A stretch of DNA of 64,000 nt from VRUE01 sp963796705 (GTDB lineage: Bacteria; Actinomycetota; Thermoleophilia; Solirubrobacterales; 70-9). The translations under genes were made by a program, and so were the position numbers. Positions within the stretch are counted from its first letter, which is position 1. Each line of letters begins with the position of its first letter. Of the stretch, positions 56,429 through 64,000 are shown piece by piece. Under the pieces are notes generated by a model. That model did not search any database and had not been told where the DNA came from. It worked only from the letters and a program-made list of their open reading frames with translations. The DNA is taken from positions 372,001 to 436,000 of the forward strand of contig CAWCMK010000002.1 in the NCBI GenBank assembly GCA_963796705.1, read 5' to 3'.

Positions 56429-58423
56429 TTAAGCCGGCGCGCGCGATCCTGCCCGCTCGGCAACGAGCTCGACGATCTCAGCCATGATTCGGTTGAGATC
56501 GAAGTCCTTGGGCGTGTAGACGCCGTCGACGCCGGCCTCGCGCAAGCGCTCCGCGTCGGCCGGCGGGATGATTCCCCCGACCACGACAGGAGCGTCGACT
56601 CCCTCCTCGCGCAGGCGACGAACGACATCGGGAACCAGCTCGAGGTGCGAGCCGGAGAGGATCGAGAGGCCAACCACGTCGACGTCCTCCTGCAGGGCTG
56701 AGGACGCGATCTCCGCTGGGGTTAGGCGGATCCCCTGGTAGATCACCTCCATGCCGACGTCGCGCGCCCGCAGGGCGATCTGCTCGGAACCGTTTGAGTG
56801 ACCGTCGAGACCGGGCTTGCCGACCAAGATCCTCAAGCGGTGGCCGATCCGCTCCGAGACCTCCCCAACGCGAGCGCGGATCTCGGCCAGTCGCTCGCGG
56901 TCAGCGGGCGGAGCGGCTCCGTCGACTCCGGTGGGTGCCCGGTAGGCACCGAAGGTCCCCCGCAGTACCTCGGCCCACTCACCCGTCGTCGCCCCGGCCC
57001 TGGCGGCGGCGATCGTTGCCGGCATCACGTTCTGGCTCTCATCCGCCGCGACGCGGCCGAGCTCCTCCAGGGCGGCGCGCACCGCTCCGGGGTCACGCTC
57101 GGCTCGCCAGGCCTCCAGCGCCTCGATTCGCTGCCGCTCGACCTCTGGATCGGGGGTGAGAATGCCGCCATCGGCCCCCGCGGTCAGCGGTGAGTCCTCG
57201 GTCTCGGTGAAGCTGTTCTGGCCAATCACCTGCTGCTCACCGGACTCGATCCGAGCGACCCGCTCGCGGTGCGATTCGACCAGGCGGGCCTTCATATAGG
57301 GGACCGCGGCGACGGCGCCGCCGTGCTCCTCGACGACCGCCATCTCAGCTCGTGCGCCCTCGCTCAGCTCGGCAACGAGGCCGTCCATCACCTTCGAGCC
57401 CTCGAAGATATCCGGGTACTCCAGCAGGTCGGTCTCATTGGCCAGGACCTGCTGGATGCGCAGGCTCCACTGCTGGTCCCATGGCCGCGGCAGGCCCAAC
57501 GCCTCGTTCCAGGCGGGGAGCTGGATCGCGCGGGCCCGCGCGTCGCGGCTCAGGGTCACCGCCAGCGCCTCGAGCACGATTCGCTGGATGTTGTTCTCGG
57601 GCTGCGCCTCGGTCAGGCCCAGGCTGTTGACCTGGACTCCGTAGCGGAATCGCAGCATCCTCTCATCGCTCACCCCGTAGCGCTCGCGCCCGATCTGATT
57701 CCAAAGAGCGCCCATCGCGCGCAGCTTCGCGGTCTCCTCGATCAGCCTGATGCCGGCATTGACGAAGAAGGAGATCCGACCAAAGACTCTGGGGAACTCC
57801 GCCTCGGAGACCTGGCCGCGGGCTTTGACCTCGTCGAGCACCGCGACTGCGGTCGAGAGCGCGTAGGCGATCTCCTGGACCGGGGTGGCACCCGCCTCCT
57901 GCAGGTGATAGCTGCAGATGTTGGTCGGGTTCCAGCTCGGAACCTCGTTGACGGTGAAGGCGACCATGTCGGCGATCAGCCGCATCGAGGGCTCCGGCGG
58001 GAACGCGTAGGTCCCCCGCGAGAGGTACTCCTTGATGATGTCGTTTTGTGTTGTCCCCTTGAGCGCCGCACGATTGACGCCGTTCTCCTCGGCGACGGTC
58101 ACATAGAGGCCCAGGAGCCAGGCCGCGGTCGCGTTGATCGTCATCGAGGTGTTCATCTCATCGAGCGGTATCCCGTCGAGAAGCTGGTGCATGTCGCCCT
58201 TGTGGGCGATCGAGACGCCGACCTTGCCGACCTCGCCACGGGCGAGGACGTGATCGGGGTCATAGCCGGTTTGGGTCGGCAGGTCGAATGCGATCGAGAG
58301 GCCGGTCTGCCCCTTGGCCAGGTTACGGCGGTAGAGCTCGTTGGAGCGCTTCGCATCGGAGTGACCCGCGTAGGTGCGCATCACCCAAGGCCGGTCGCGC
58401 TCCGGGAGACGGTGCTCTGGCAT
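56429..58423 (-). CDS. ecm: B12-dependent acyl-CoA mutase, probable ethylmalonyl-CoA mutase (MeaA type)
   Basis: 664 residues from ATG 58423; the frame stays open upstream but conserved sequence starts here. Catalytic barrel: RPWVMRTYAGHSDAKRSNELYRRNLAKG and GLSIAFDLPTQTGYDPDH, then NTSMTINATAAWLL and SFFVNAGIRLIEE. The TYAGHS and DLPTQTGY variants mark MeaA/Ecm; methylmalonyl-CoA mutase has QYAGFS and DLATHRGY. C-terminal cobalamin domain (about 525-660): ILVGKPGLDGHSNGSEQIA with the D-x-H-x-x-G base ligand, VVGLSILSGSHLELV, VVVGGIIPP. It interconverts ethylmalonyl-CoA and methylsuccinyl-CoA. One-polypeptide form with fused B12 domain. Ccr lies on the same strand 1.4 kb upstream. Confidence 0.92.
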   Translation of the reverse strand: MPEHRLPERDRPWVMRTYAGHSDAKRSNELYRRNLAKGQTGLSIAFDLPTQTGYDPDHVLARGEVGKVGVSIAHKGDMHQLLDGIPLDEMNTSMTINATAAWLLGLYVTVAEENGVNRAALKGTTQNDIIKEYLSRGTYAFPPEPSMRLIADMVAFTVNEVPSWNPTNICSYHLQEAGATPVQEIAYALSTAVAVLDEVKARGQVSEAEFPRVFGRISFFVNAGIRLIEETAKLRAMGALWNQIGRERYGVSDERMLRFRYGVQVNSLGLTEAQPENNIQRIVLEALAVTLSRDARARAIQLPAWNEALGLPRPWDQQWSLRIQQVLANETDLLEYPDIFEGSKVMDGLVAELSEGARAEMAVVEEHGGAVAAVPYMKARLVESHRERVARIESGEQQVIGQNSFTETEDSPLTAGADGGILTPDPEVERQRIEALEAWRAERDPGAVRAALEELGRVAADESQNVMPATIAAARAGATTGEWAEVLRGTFGAYRAPTGVDGAAPPADRERLAEIRARVGEVSERIGHRLRILVGKPGLDGHSNGSEQIALRARDVGMEVIYQGIRLTPAEIASSALQEDVDVVGLSILSGSHLELVPDVVRRLREEGVDAPVVVGGIIPPADAERLREAGVDGVYTPKDFDLNRIMAEIVELVAERAGSRAPA

Positions 58424-58513
58424 GCCACGAATGTTATTTGGCCGCGGCGGAAAGACGCCGTTCAGTCGTTCGCGGAAGCATCTTTTGCCCGGACCTGTGT
58501 TTAGGGTTTGACA

Positions 58514-59212
58514 ATGCCGAGCAAGCGACTCACAGCCGCACTGCTGGCCGCTGCCGTGGTCTCGCTGGTGCTGGTTGCGGTCGCGGGGGCCGAATTGATC
58601 AGCCTCTACCGAAACCCGATGGAGACCAAGGCCCAGCGTGCCGAACCGGTCAAGCTGACCGGGACAAATTGTCAGCGGGGCGGCTCGAACCACGTTTTCC
58701 GGATCGTCGTTGGCAAGAAGACCCGAGAATGCTCCTATCGCACCCCGGTGATCGGCCGCGACCTCCAGGTGGCCGGGACGATGCGTCTGCTCAGCCAGAC
58801 GCCGAAGGGCCTGCAGCACAAGGTCTTCCTGGCGCTCGAGCTGCGCGCCGGGGGCGGCGCTCGGTATCAGCTCCTCGTTTACCCACTGCAGCGCAAGACC
58901 CAGCTGCGCAAGCTGCTGCCCGATGGCAGCGTCAGGTACCTGAAGATCGAAAAGGGGGTGTCGAGCGTCAAGGGTCTCAACAAGGCAAACGAGCTGCGCC
59001 TGCGGGCGTTCAATATCACCGAAGGCCCCGAAAGGGGCGCCTGCAGGATCCTGGCCTACGTCGGCGGCGAACTCGTTGGCGACGTCACCGACAGGGCGGC
59101 TGGCGAACTGCAGGGCCGCGCCTCGGGCTTTGCGATCGGCGCGGCCAGCAGCGCGAGCGGTGCCATCGGCAGCATCGACGACCTCGCCGTCCGCTCACCC
59201 AACCCCTATTGA
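58514..59212 (+). CDS. Secreted or membrane-anchored protein of unknown function
   Basis: 232 residues from ATG 58514. An N-terminal hydrophobic helix (TAALLAAAVVSLVLVAVAGA) serves as signal or anchor. The mature part looks like a concanavalin-like jelly roll: QLRKLLPDGSVRYLKIEKG, NELRLRAFNITEGPERGACRILAYVGGELVGDVTD, GRASGFAIGAASSASGAIGSIDDLAVRSP, the last being the usual closing strand of LamG/DUF1080-like domains. Three cysteines. No function can be named. Divergent from ecm. Confidence 0.7.
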   Translation: MPSKRLTAALLAAAVVSLVLVAVAGAELISLYRNPMETKAQRAEPVKLTGTNCQRGGSNHVFRIVVGKKTRECSYRTPVIGRDLQVAGTMRLLSQTPKGLQHKVFLALELRAGGGARYQLLVYPLQRKTQLRKLLPDGSVRYLKIEKGVSSVKGLNKANELRLRAFNITEGPERGACRILAYVGGELVGDVTDRAAGELQGRASGFAIGAASSASGAIGSIDDLAVRSPNPY

Positions 59213-59251
59213 GCCGGATGCGTTCGAGCTTGAGCCCGGAGTGAGCATCGG

Positions 59252-59542
59252 ATGTCAACGACCACGATCGAGCGACCCCGCGGCGCCGGCTCTGACTCGG
59301 GGCTTGGCGGCAACTGGCGGGTGATCGTCCGCAACGACAATCACAACACCTTCGATCATGTCGCGGCGACCCTCGCCCGGGTGATTCCCGGAGTCAGCCT
59401 CGAGCAGGGCCACCGGATCGCAGATCGCATCCACAGCAGCGGTCAGGCGATCGTCTGGAGCGGACCGCGGGAGCTTGCCGAGCACTACTGGGAGCAGCTC
59501 GATTCCGCCGGCCTGACGATGGCTCCGCTGGAGCGCGCCTAG
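59252..59542 (+). CDS. clpS: ATP-dependent Clp protease adaptor ClpS
   Basis: 96 residues. NWRVIVRNDNHNTFDHVAATLARVIPGVSLEQGHRIADRIHSSGQAIVWSG is the ClpS fold: the N-degron pocket Asn-Asp (NDNHNTF, usually NDDxxT), the His of RIHSSG, and the E-x-A-E-like PRELAEHYWEQLDSAGLTM. ClpS delivers N-end-rule substrates to ClpA/ClpC-ClpP. Length is normal for actinobacteria. No clp genes are adjacent. Confidence 0.9.
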   Translation: MSTTTIERPRGAGSDSGLGGNWRVIVRNDNHNTFDHVAATLARVIPGVSLEQGHRIADRIHSSGQAIVWSGPRELAEHYWEQLDSAGLTMAPLERA

Positions 59543-59555
59543 CTCCCAGGTGCGC

Positions 59556-59852
59556 CTATTCGGCGACGACCAGCGTGTGCCAGGCGGGGAGGATCGGCAG
59601 GTCGTGGAGGTCGATGATTGCCGCCCGCGCCTCCTCGATCTCATCGGAGAACCACCAGCGCTCAAAATCAGAGCGGCTCTCCCAGGTCGAGCTCTGGACG
59701 AAGTGCTTGGGGTCATCGATCGAGCGGGTCAGCGACCAGCTCATGGCCCCGTAGGCGAGCATCCGCGCCGCGGCCGGCTCCCAAAGCTCCAGCCAGCGGT
59801 CGGCCCGAAAGGGAGCGACCCGCCAATCGAGCGTGCAGATCTCGGGTGCCAT
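59556..59852 (-). CDS. Small ABM/dimeric alpha-beta-barrel-like protein
   Basis: 98 residues from ATG 59852. TLDWRVAPFRADRWLELWEPAAARMLAYGAMSWSLTRSIDDPKHFVQSSTWESRSDFERWWFSDEIEEAR resembles antibiotic-biosynthesis-monooxygenase-type ferredoxin-like folds: Arg at the first strand end, S-W-S-L-x-R-S-x-D-D-P second strand, W-E-S-R-x-D-F helix. It starts 20 bases after the ccr stop on the same strand and is probably cotranscribed. Function unknown. Confidence 0.7.
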   Translation of the reverse strand: MAPEICTLDWRVAPFRADRWLELWEPAAARMLAYGAMSWSLTRSIDDPKHFVQSSTWESRSDFERWWFSDEIEEARAAIIDLHDLPILPAWHTLVVAE

Positions 59853-59871
59853 CAGACGCTTCCCTCCACGT

Positions 59872-61134
59872 TCATGCCCCAACCTCGGCCCGGATCGCTC
59901 CGGGGCCTTCCTCGTTCTTTCCCTCCTCCTCGGACTCGGCCCCGACCAGGATCGAGATCTTGCCGAGGTGCCGGTTTTCGTGCAGCAGCTGGTGCGCCTC
60001 GGGAACGCCCTCAAAACCCATCGTCTTCCAAAGGACGGGCCGAACCTTGCCCTCGGCCATCAGCTGATTGGCCCGCATGCACTCATAGGCGTTGGCGAAG
60101 TGAGAGCCGATGATCTGCTTTTGGCGCATCCACAGGTAGCGCACGTCGAAATCGAGCTGGAAACCGGAGGTTGCGCCGCAGATCACGACCTTGCCGAAGG
60201 GCTTGACGACGAATACGGAAGTCGGGAAGGTCGCCTGCCCGACGTGCTCGAAGACGATGTCGGGCGCGTCGCCGAGGAACTCTTTGACCCGCTTGGCAAA
60301 TCCGCGGGAGGCCTTGAAGCGTTCCTTGTCGGCCGCGGGGTCGGTGAGGTTCTCCTTGGTTCGCATCATCTCCGCGAACTCGGCTCGGTTGATGTAACCG
60401 ACCGCACCCAGCGCCTTGACCAGCTCGCCCTTCTCGTCGGAGGAGACGACGCCGACCGCGTTGGCGCCGGCGGCCTTGCAGAGCTGGGTCGCAAAGACGC
60501 CGAGACCACCGGCCGCACCCCAGATCAGGACGTTGTGACCGGGCTGCAGCCTGCACTGGTCGATCAGCATCCGGTAGGCGGTGAAATAGGTCAGCCCATA
60601 GGCCGAGGCCTCGACCCAGGAGAGGTTCTGGGGGCGGGGGAGGAGCTGCTGGGCCTGGACCTTGGTGAACTGGGCGAAGGAGCCCCAGGTCGTCTCATAG
60701 CCCCAGATCTGCTGGCTCGGCGCGGCCAGGGGATCAAGGCCGTGCACCTCAACGTCCTCATAGGAGGCCTGGTTGCAGTGGATCACGACCTCATCACCCG
60801 GCTTCCAGCGGGTCACCCCCTCGCCCACCTTCCAAACGATTCCCGACGCATCGGAGCCGCCGATGTGGTGCCCGTACTCGGGGTGATCGCCGTAGCCGAA
60901 GACCGAGACTGGCTTGCCGAGCGCTGCCCAGACGTTGTTGAAGTTGACGCCGGCCGCCATCACCCGGACGATCACCTCGAAAGCACCGGGCTCAGGAACC
61001 TCGATCTGCTCGAGTTGGAACGCATCGGTCGGTTCCCCCTCGCGCTCCTGGCGGATCACCCAGGCGGCCATCGTCTCCGGCAGCGTGCCGGGCTCCACAT
61101 CCAACTTCGAGACTGCGCTGGTATCGACTGCCAA
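59872..61134 (-). CDS. ccr: Crotonyl-CoA carboxylase/reductase
   Basis: 420 residues from the TTG at 61134, chosen because GGAGG lies 6 bases before it and conserved sequence begins soon after; an in-frame upstream extension overlaps rmuC. Medium-chain dehydrogenase/reductase fold: VMAAGVNFNNVWAALGKPVS, HHIGGSDASGIVWKVGEGV, VVIHCNQASYED, IWGYETTWGSFAQFTKVQAQQLL, LTYFTAYRMLIDQCR, NVLIWGAAGGLGVFATQLCKAAGANAVGVVSS (NADPH), DIVFEHVGQATFPTS, and KQIIGSHFANAYE. Asn in NFNN, Glu in GYE and His in GSHF match the CO2-pocket residues known from Ccr. It reductively carboxylates crotonyl-CoA to ethylmalonyl-CoA with NADPH and CO2, the committing step of the pathway. Confidence 0.93.
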   Translation of the reverse strand: MAVDTSAVSKLDVEPGTLPETMAAWVIRQEREGEPTDAFQLEQIEVPEPGAFEVIVRVMAAGVNFNNVWAALGKPVSVFGYGDHPEYGHHIGGSDASGIVWKVGEGVTRWKPGDEVVIHCNQASYEDVEVHGLDPLAAPSQQIWGYETTWGSFAQFTKVQAQQLLPRPQNLSWVEASAYGLTYFTAYRMLIDQCRLQPGHNVLIWGAAGGLGVFATQLCKAAGANAVGVVSSDEKGELVKALGAVGYINRAEFAEMMRTKENLTDPAADKERFKASRGFAKRVKEFLGDAPDIVFEHVGQATFPTSVFVVKPFGKVVICGATSGFQLDFDVRYLWMRQKQIIGSHFANAYECMRANQLMAEGKVRPVLWKTMGFEGVPEAHQLLHENRHLGKISILVGAESEEEGKNEEGPGAIRAEVGA

Positions 61135-61201
61135 AACGGACCTCCGCGGGTCGGTTCGGGGGCGGGCGGCGAATCCTAGTTCAGACTTCGGGGTTGCGGC
61201 G

Positions 61202-62380
61202 CTACGCGGCGTCTGGGGCTTGGCGCAACTCCGGCGCGGTGATCTCGCGCACGGTGATCTCAACTGGCTCCGGTGGTGCGATCTCCTTGCCAGGCGCGAT
61301 GCCGAGACCCTCGACCCTGCGCAGCTGGGGCAACAGCCGCCCCTCCACAGAGCCGACCGCCGAGTTGTAGGACTTGGTCGCCGAGTCGAGCCGCTTGCCG
61401 ACGGTGTCGAGGTCGGTGAGGAACTTGGTGAAGCGGGCGTGCAGGGTGCCCGCCGCCTCGGCGACCTCCGCCGCCTCGGCGACCATTCGCTCCTGTCGCC
61501 AGCCGAGCTCCATCGTCCGCAGCAAGCCGATCAGGGAGGTGGGGCTGACGAGCAATACATTCCGTTCCAAGGCGTAATCAAAGAGGTTCGGGTCGGCGCC
61601 GAAGGCGGCGTGCAGGGCGGGCTCGTTGGGAATGAAGCAGACGACCAGGTCCGGCATTTCGCCGGGTTTGAATTGCCCTTGGTAGTCCTTGGAGCTGAGC
61701 GCTCGCACGTGCTCGCGGGTCTGCCTCGCGTGGCGCTCCAGATGAGCCCTTCGCTCCGAATCGATCTCGACCTCCTGGGCGTCGAGGAAGGCATCCAGCG
61801 GCACCTTTGAGTCGGCTACGAAGCTGCGCCCCTCGGGCAGAAGGAAGAGGGCATCGGGCCGCAGCCTGCCCTCTTCGGTCCTCAGCGTCTCCTGGAGCTC
61901 GAAGTCGACATGCTCGGTCATCCCGGCGATCTCGATGCAACGGCGCAATTGCAGCTCTCCCCACTGGCCCCGAGTTTGAGGCTGGCGGAGCGCCTTCTTG
62001 AGCCCCGCCGTCTCCGAGTTGAGGCTGCCGATCGTCTGCCCCATCTGCTCGAGCAGGGTGCGCGTCTGCAGGTCCACCTCGCCTCGGCGCCGGACCTCGG
62101 CCTCGATCGATTCCTGACCCTTGGCGATCCGATCGGCCAGGGCCTTGATCTCCGCCTGGCGCCTGTCGAGGGCCGCTTCGGCGGCCTTCGCGTCGACCTT
62201 CCGGGACTCCTCGTTGAGGCGCTGGAGGTCGGCCATCGCCTGCGAAGCCGCCTGCTGGAGGGCCGGCGCGAGGTCGACCTCCTCGACCTCCCTGGGGCCT
62301 CGCGCGAGGAGCGCGACGACCAGGGCCGCGGCGAGTGCGATCACGGCGACTGTCAGAGCGAGGACCATCGAGCCACCCAT
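61202..62380 (-). CDS. rmuC: DNA recombination protein RmuC family
   Basis: 392 residues from ATG 62380 (an ATG at 62368 is equally possible). N-terminal membrane helix (VLALTVAVIALAAALVVALLA), a long coiled coil (residues 30-140, with EESRKVDAKAAEAALDRRQAEI), and the nuclease-like domain: QTRGQWGELQLRRCIEIAGMTEHVDFELQ, RPDALFLLPEGRSFVADSKVPLDAFLDA, DLVVCFIPNEPALHAAF, NVLLVSPTSLIGLLRTM. The D...DSK pattern of the PD-(D/E)XK-like core is present. RmuC limits DNA rearrangement in E. coli; its precise action is not known. The minus-strand ccr lies 67 bases downstream. Confidence 0.92.
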   Translation of the reverse strand: MGGSMVLALTVAVIALAAALVVALLARGPREVEEVDLAPALQQAASQAMADLQRLNEESRKVDAKAAEAALDRRQAEIKALADRIAKGQESIEAEVRRRGEVDLQTRTLLEQMGQTIGSLNSETAGLKKALRQPQTRGQWGELQLRRCIEIAGMTEHVDFELQETLRTEEGRLRPDALFLLPEGRSFVADSKVPLDAFLDAQEVEIDSERRAHLERHARQTREHVRALSSKDYQGQFKPGEMPDLVVCFIPNEPALHAAFGADPNLFDYALERNVLLVSPTSLIGLLRTMELGWRQERMVAEAAEVAEAAGTLHARFTKFLTDLDTVGKRLDSATKSYNSAVGSVEGRLLPQLRRVEGLGIAPGKEIAPPEPVEITVREITAPELRQAPDAA

Positions 62381-62547
62381 GCTGACGCCTCGGTCAGACG
62401 CCAAGCGGGGCGAGGGGCGGCGCCTCCTGCGCAACGGGTTTGCAACCGAAACCTGCGCAAACCCTAAAAGCGGGGGCGGGAGCGGTCAGGGAAGATGGGC
62501 ATCGCCTCGATGTGCGGGCTTACCGGCGTCGGGCCGCGGTCCGAGAC

Positions 62548-62553
62548 TCTAGG
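62548..62553. repeat. Target-site duplication, left (TCTAGG)
   Basis: TCTAGG directly abuts the left IS end and recurs at 63582-63587. It fits the NCTAGN target known for IS481-type elements. Confidence 0.85.
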
Positions 62554-63499
62554 TGTAAGACCCAGCAACGTTGTTCAGCTCGCGAAGGCGAGCCCCGGGC
62601 GACTTGTGACTGAGAGAGCCATGCGGTCTGCGCCAGTTATAGAACTCCAGCCAGCCGGATAGCGCCGCGGTGCGTCGGGCGGAGTCGCGGTAGATGGCCC
62701 CGTAGGCCCAGCCGCCGAGCATCGTGCGGATGAAGCGCTCGGCCTTGCCGTTGGTGCGCGGCCGGTAGGGACGGGTGCGGATGTGGCGGACCCCCAAGGC
62801 CCGGCAGGCGATGGCATGGGCGATCGAGAGGTAGGCCGGGCCGTTGTCGGTCATCACCCGCTCGACGGTGATGCCGTGGGCTGAGTAGAAGGCGAGGGCG
62901 CGCTTCAGGAAGCCGACGGCGGTCCTCCCCTTTTCGTCGCTGAGGACCTCCACGTAGGCGAGACGGGTCGCATCGTCGACGCAGACGTGGACCCGCTCCC
63001 AGCCGGCGCCCTTGGCCTGGGAGGTGCGCTTGCCGGTCACCCGGTGACCGGCACCCTTCTCGATCCGCACCAGCTTCTTGACGTCGATGTGGATCAGCTC
63101 CCCCGGGTTGGCTCGCTCGTATCGGTTGGGAGGCTCCGGGGGCTCCAGGCGGGCGAGCGTGCCCAGGCCGATCCGCGACAGCACCGCGGAGACCGTGGAA
63201 CTCGCCATCTCCAGCACCTCGGCGATCTCGGGCCCGGTCATTCGCACCCGACGCAAGGCGGCGATCGCCGCGACGCGGTCCTCGGGGGTGCGGTTTGGCA
63301 CCGAGCGCGGTGCCGAGCTTCGATCCCAGAGGCCGACCTCTCCTTCGGAGCGGTAGCGCTGGGTCCACTTGCAGGCGGTGCGCTCGCTCACTCCGGCGGC
63401 CTCGGCCGCCTCCGCGAGCGACCACCGTTGCTCGGTGACGCGCCTGACCATCGTCAGTCTCCCCTTCGGGCCGAAGGGGGCATTAGCGTGGAGCTTCAT
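62549..63499 (-). CDS. IS481-family transposase
   Basis: 316 residues from ATG 63499; an open upstream extension crosses the IS end. N-terminal helix-turn-helix pair (LAEAAEAAGVSERTACKWTQRYR; MTGPEIAEVLEMASSTVSAVLSRIGLG), then an rve/DDE integrase core: GELIHIDVKKL (first Asp), VMTDNGPAYLS (second Asp), NGKAERFIRTM (Glu), and WLEFYNWRRPHGSL. All catalytic residues are intact and no frameshift is present, so it is probably active. The final codon's last two bases and the TAG stop come from the target-site duplication, not the element. Confidence 0.95.
   Translation of the reverse strand: MKLHANAPFGPKGRLTMVRRVTEQRWSLAEAAEAAGVSERTACKWTQRYRSEGEVGLWDRSSAPRSVPNRTPEDRVAAIAALRRVRMTGPEIAEVLEMASSTVSAVLSRIGLGTLARLEPPEPPNRYERANPGELIHIDVKKLVRIEKGAGHRVTGKRTSQAKGAGWERVHVCVDDATRLAYVEVLSDEKGRTAVGFLKRALAFYSAHGITVERVMTDNGPAYLSIAHAIACRALGVRHIRTRPYRPRTNGKAERFIRTMLGGWAYGAIYRDSARRTAALSGWLEFYNWRRPHGSLSHKSPGARLRELNNVAGSYT
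62554..62577. repeat. IS left terminal inverted repeat
   Basis: 24 bases starting TGTAAGACCC and ending AACGTTGTTCA; matches the right end at 19 of 24 positions in inverse orientation. Confidence 0.88.
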
Positions 63500-63557
63500 C
63501 CGGTGTCCTCCTTGTTGCTGGGTGGGTAGACACCCCCAGCCTCCAAGGAGGCCCGGA

Positions 63558-63581
63558 TGAACAACGTTGTTAGGAACTACA
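63558..63581. repeat. IS right terminal inverted repeat
   Basis: Reverse complement begins TGTAGTTCCTA and ends AACGTTGTTCA; it pairs with 62554-62577. Confidence 0.88.
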
Positions 63582-63587
63582 TCTAGG
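63582..63587. repeat. Target-site duplication, right (TCTAGG)
   Basis: Second copy of TCTAGG, directly abutting the right IS end. Confidence 0.85.
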
Positions 63588-63605
63588 GGGCGGGCCCGAC
63601 GCGGA

Positions 63606-64000
63606 CTATGGCAGCAGGACGTCGTTCTGCGAGGAGGCTCGGTAGGCGCCGACCTCGAGGGTCGCCGCCTTGGACCCGGGCAGGTTGGCCGCGCTGATCC
63701 GGTAGGTGCCGGTCGGCAAGGCGGCCTGATAGGTGGCGTTGCCGTTACCAACCAGCAGGCCCGAGGCCGTGTCCTTGGGGCCCTGAATCTGCAGCCTGGA
63801 GTCAGTCGGGGTGAGATTTGCGGTGACGAAGACGACGTCAAGCGGTGCCTTCGTATGGATCGGCGGCTGTGGCTGGTCGCGATTCTGTTGGATCAGCTTC
63901 GAGCGTTCGGGGCCCATCCCGATCCGTGAAGGCGTCACGGTGATCGAGTCCCGGGCGACGGCAACGCTAACCCTGGTCGGCGGTGAGGGCCGCGGTTCGT
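63606..64000 (-). CDS. Secreted protein fragment (C-terminal part), beta-sandwich type
   Basis: The frame is open to the window edge, so the N-terminus is outside; 131 residues are visible. The start seen inside the window (GTG at 63938) is not needed, because coding-like sequence continues upstream (PSPPTRVSVAVARDSITVTP). The segment has alternating strands: VSVAVARDSITVTPSRIGMG, LDVVFVTANLTPTD, YQAALPTGTYRISAANLPGSK, ATLEVGAYRAS. This resembles cupredoxin- or carboxypeptidase-regulatory-like beta sandwiches of secreted actinobacterial proteins. No cysteine or copper-binding motif is visible. Function unknown. Confidence 0.65.
   Translation of the reverse strand, partial: EPRPSPPTRVSVAVARDSITVTPSRIGMGPERSKLIQQNRDQPQPPIHTKAPLDVVFVTANLTPTDSRLQIQGPKDTASGLLVGNGNATYQAALPTGTYRISAANLPGSKAATLEVGAYRASSQNDVLLP

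Larger units (their letters stand above)
62554..63581 (-). mobile_element. Insertion sequence, IS481 family, complete
   Basis: 1028 bp bounded by inverted repeats beginning TGTA: left TGTAAGACCCAGCAACGTTG continuing to 62577, right (reverse complement) TGTAGTTCCTAACAACGTTG from 63581 to 63558; 19 of 24 positions match, including an AACGTTGTTCA core. It is flanked by 6-bp direct repeats TCTAGG. One intact transposase fills it. It landed in the gap between rmuC and a secreted-protein gene, 18 bases beyond that gene's stop, without disrupting either. Confidence 0.93.

Noticed and set aside
58424..58819. Upstream extension of the mutase to 58819
   Set aside because: No conserved sequence before residue MPEHRLPERDRP and it covers the divergent gene's start.

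Overview
The window is GC-rich bacterial DNA with dense, tightly overlapping genes. It looks like an actinobacterium, most probably of the Thermoleophilia/Solirubrobacterales type. This is inferred from an actinobacterial LexA box in front of lexA, a DUF4333 lipoprotein, a GTP-type PEP carboxykinase, a mycobacterial-style MaoC (HtdX)-FabG4-FadA2-TetR lipid cluster, frequent GTG/TTG starts, and Ig-like modules of the SLDG-x-x-F-x-x-C type. No 16S gene is present, so the assignment is not proven.

Layout. 0-6 kb: the end of a fatty-acid desaturase, a stretch of decayed DNA with a twice-frameshifted membrane-protein pseudogene, tRNA-Leu(GAG), lexA with its own SOS box, an SDR oxidoreductase, rnpB (RNase P RNA), a ydaO-type (c-di-AMP) riboswitch in front of an RlpA-like cell-wall protein, a secreted protein, and an AhpD/CMD-family protein with a perfect palindromic operator. 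6-12.5 kb: glutamine synthetase, a thioredoxin-domain DUF255 protein, a GGDEF-EAL c-di-GMP protein and a HemL-like aminotransferase. 12.5-20.7 kb: an acyl-CoA ligase, two acyl-CoA dehydrogenases, a MaoC hydratase, FabG4-like reductase, thiolase and TetR, which together form a beta-oxidation-type operon. 20.9-25.5 kb: a succinyl-CoA-ligase-like pair coupled to a small ferredoxin, a lipoprotein and PEPCK.

25.5-48.8 kb is a large surface/exopolysaccharide locus. It carries five secreted GH26-family (beta-mannanase-like) glycosidases in one direction, interrupted by a GT2-GT4 fusion glycosyltransferase. These are followed divergently by a GT4, a Wzm/Wzt ABC polysaccharide exporter and a secreted GH5. 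A second minus-strand operon follows, with an FAD amine-oxidase/UGM-like enzyme, a GT2-polysaccharide deacetylase fusion, a GT4, a GT2, a DUF1616 protein, a GT-C membrane transferase, and a chimera of a priming-transferase N-terminal half with a GT2 domain. Five GH26 paralogs with traces of gene conversion, embedded in a synthesis/export locus, are the most unusual part of the window.

49-61 kb holds what looks like a nearly complete ethylmalonyl-CoA pathway in two halves: Mcl, Msd and Mch at 49-52.7 kb, and Ecm and Ccr at 56.4-61.1 kb. Between them lie a large secreted glucose/sorbosone dehydrogenase-like protein with unusual GAA-rich codon use, a zinc-ribbon protein, a secreted protein and ClpS. 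With PEPCK, this would let the cell grow on acetyl-CoA-yielding substrates such as the fatty acids handled by the 12-20 kb operon. The window ends with rmuC, an intact IS481-family insertion sequence with a 6-bp NCTAGN target duplication, and the 3' part of a secreted protein gene.
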